Part shown: positions 34,841 through 35,203 of the stretch, in pieces
How the letters are laid out: each line of letters begins with the position of its first letter
Position numbering within the stretch: the stretch's first letter is position 1
DNA from: an uncultured Kangiella sp.
GTDB lineage: Bacteria > Pseudomonadota > Gammaproteobacteria > Enterobacterales > Kangiellaceae
NCBI GenBank assembly: GCA_950096615.1
Contig: CATNCP010000030.1
Location: 1-35,203, forward strand
Direction: 5' to 3'
DNA length: 35,203 bases
The notes under the pieces: model-generated
Databases searched by the model: none
Told to the model about the DNA's origin: nothing
Seen by the model: the letters and a program-made list of their open reading frames with translations, nothing else
Program-made: the position numbers and the translations under genes

Positions 34841-35203
34841 AAGCCTAATCGCAGGGATTGCCTTAAGCTTTGTTGGCGCTACTAGCCTCGCCGCTGGTAG
34901 CAACGTCCAGTACAACAAACTGGCAGCCCAAGGCAAACATGCTATTGATGTTAAAACGGCTGAAATAGTAACGCTAAACGGCAAACAGCAAGCCAGTATC
35001 TACGGCAAAAGCTCGCTAAAAAGCCTAGAGCAGGATCAAGTCGTGATAAAAGTGGTCACACAAAACCCAGTAAACTTATCACTCTCCAGCTCACCGACGA
35101 TTACCGTCAACGGCAAAGCCGTACTGACCAAGTTTGAGCCACACCAAGCAACCACCTTCTACGCCTTCGTAGACAAAGGTGTGCTACAAAAAGGCACAAA
35201 CTC
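34812..35203 (+). CDS. Secreted protein of unknown function (partial, cut by right edge)
   Basis: From the ATG at 34812, 130 codons are open to the end of the window. The first 28 residues (MWTILNSHAKSLIAGIALSF, then VGATSLAA) form a signal peptide. The mature part (for example YNKLAAQGKHAIDVKTAEIV and NPVNLSLSSSPTITVNGK) looks like alternating beta strands. I do not recognise a family in the visible portion. It overlaps the 3' end of the hydrolase gene by 29 bases in a different frame and has a near-ideal ribosome binding site, so the two are co-transcribed and both exported. A shared role such as processing an extracellular polymer or chaperoning the hydrolase is possible but unproven. Confidence 0.8.
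   Translation, partial: MWTILNSHAKSLIAGIALSFVGATSLAAGSNVQYNKLAAQGKHAIDVKTAEIVTLNGKQQASIYGKSSLKSLEQDQVVIKVVTQNPVNLSLSSSPTITVNGKAVLTKFEPHQATTFYAFVDKGVLQKGTN

Noticed and set aside
1-35203. CRISPR array, prophage, transposase or integrase
   Set aside because: No regularly spaced direct repeats and no recombinase or phage-like protein were seen in any frame, so the insertion at metH cannot be tied to a known mobile element here.

Overview
The window looks like a chromosomal segment of a gammaproteobacterium of moderate GC content. The strongest sign is the minus-strand block uvrY-uvrC-pgsA-tRNA-Gly-tRNA-Cys-tRNA-Leu (31106 down to 27508), which has the same order as uvrY-uvrC-pgsA-glyW-cysT-leuZ in Escherichia coli. 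The cell is Gram-negative: there is a TonB-dependent receptor, a small beta-barrel protein and an AsmA-family protein. A marine genus such as Kangiella would fit, but that is an impression, not a demonstrated assignment.

Layout. 1-2945 (minus): sugar/nucleoside kinase, sixA, plsC and prmB (cut by the left edge), closely packed as one operon. 3029-3880 (plus): a tandem-domain 6-pyruvoyl-tetrahydropterin-synthase-like protein behind an extended -10 promoter. 3877-10058 (minus): an M61 peptidase with a PDZ domain, xthA and a 1170-residue AsmA-family protein, with gaps of 5 and 9 bases. 10158-10556 (plus): a small unknown protein. 10591-14022 (minus): a vitamin B12 unit made of a cobalamin riboswitch, a BtuB-type receptor, a PduO-type cobalamin adenosyltransferase and a DUF6580-like membrane protein. 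14238-17933 (plus, divergent): B12-dependent methionine synthase metH. B12 import and adenosylation genes therefore sit head to head with a B12-using enzyme.

17981-23536 (minus): a very large periplasmic alpha-2-macroglobulin with an intact CxEQ thioester motif. It is flanked on its far side by a 114-base duplicate of the 3' end of metH (23805-23918). The remnant matches the metH tail at 29 of 37 residues and shares its stop position, and many of the differences are synonymous. This looks like the scar of an insertion: DNA carrying the macroglobulin gene entered at the metH terminus, replaced the end of metH with a diverged copy and pushed the original end about 6 kb away. The macroglobulin also carries a TonB-box-like motif at its predicted bait region. 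These are the most interesting observations in the window.

23941-24231: a small three-helix membrane protein. 24332-26314: a quinone-oxidoreductase-like enzyme divergent from a LysR regulator. 26506-27195: a secreted beta-barrel protein with a good terminator. 27430-31106 (minus): the uvrY to leuZ block, with a consensus tRNA promoter, an internal bidirectional terminator and a distal terminator. 31222-31740: a small secreted protein of unknown function. 31985-35203: a large secreted alpha/beta hydrolase overlapping a second secreted protein cut by the right edge. No CRISPR array, rRNA, transposase or integrase was seen.
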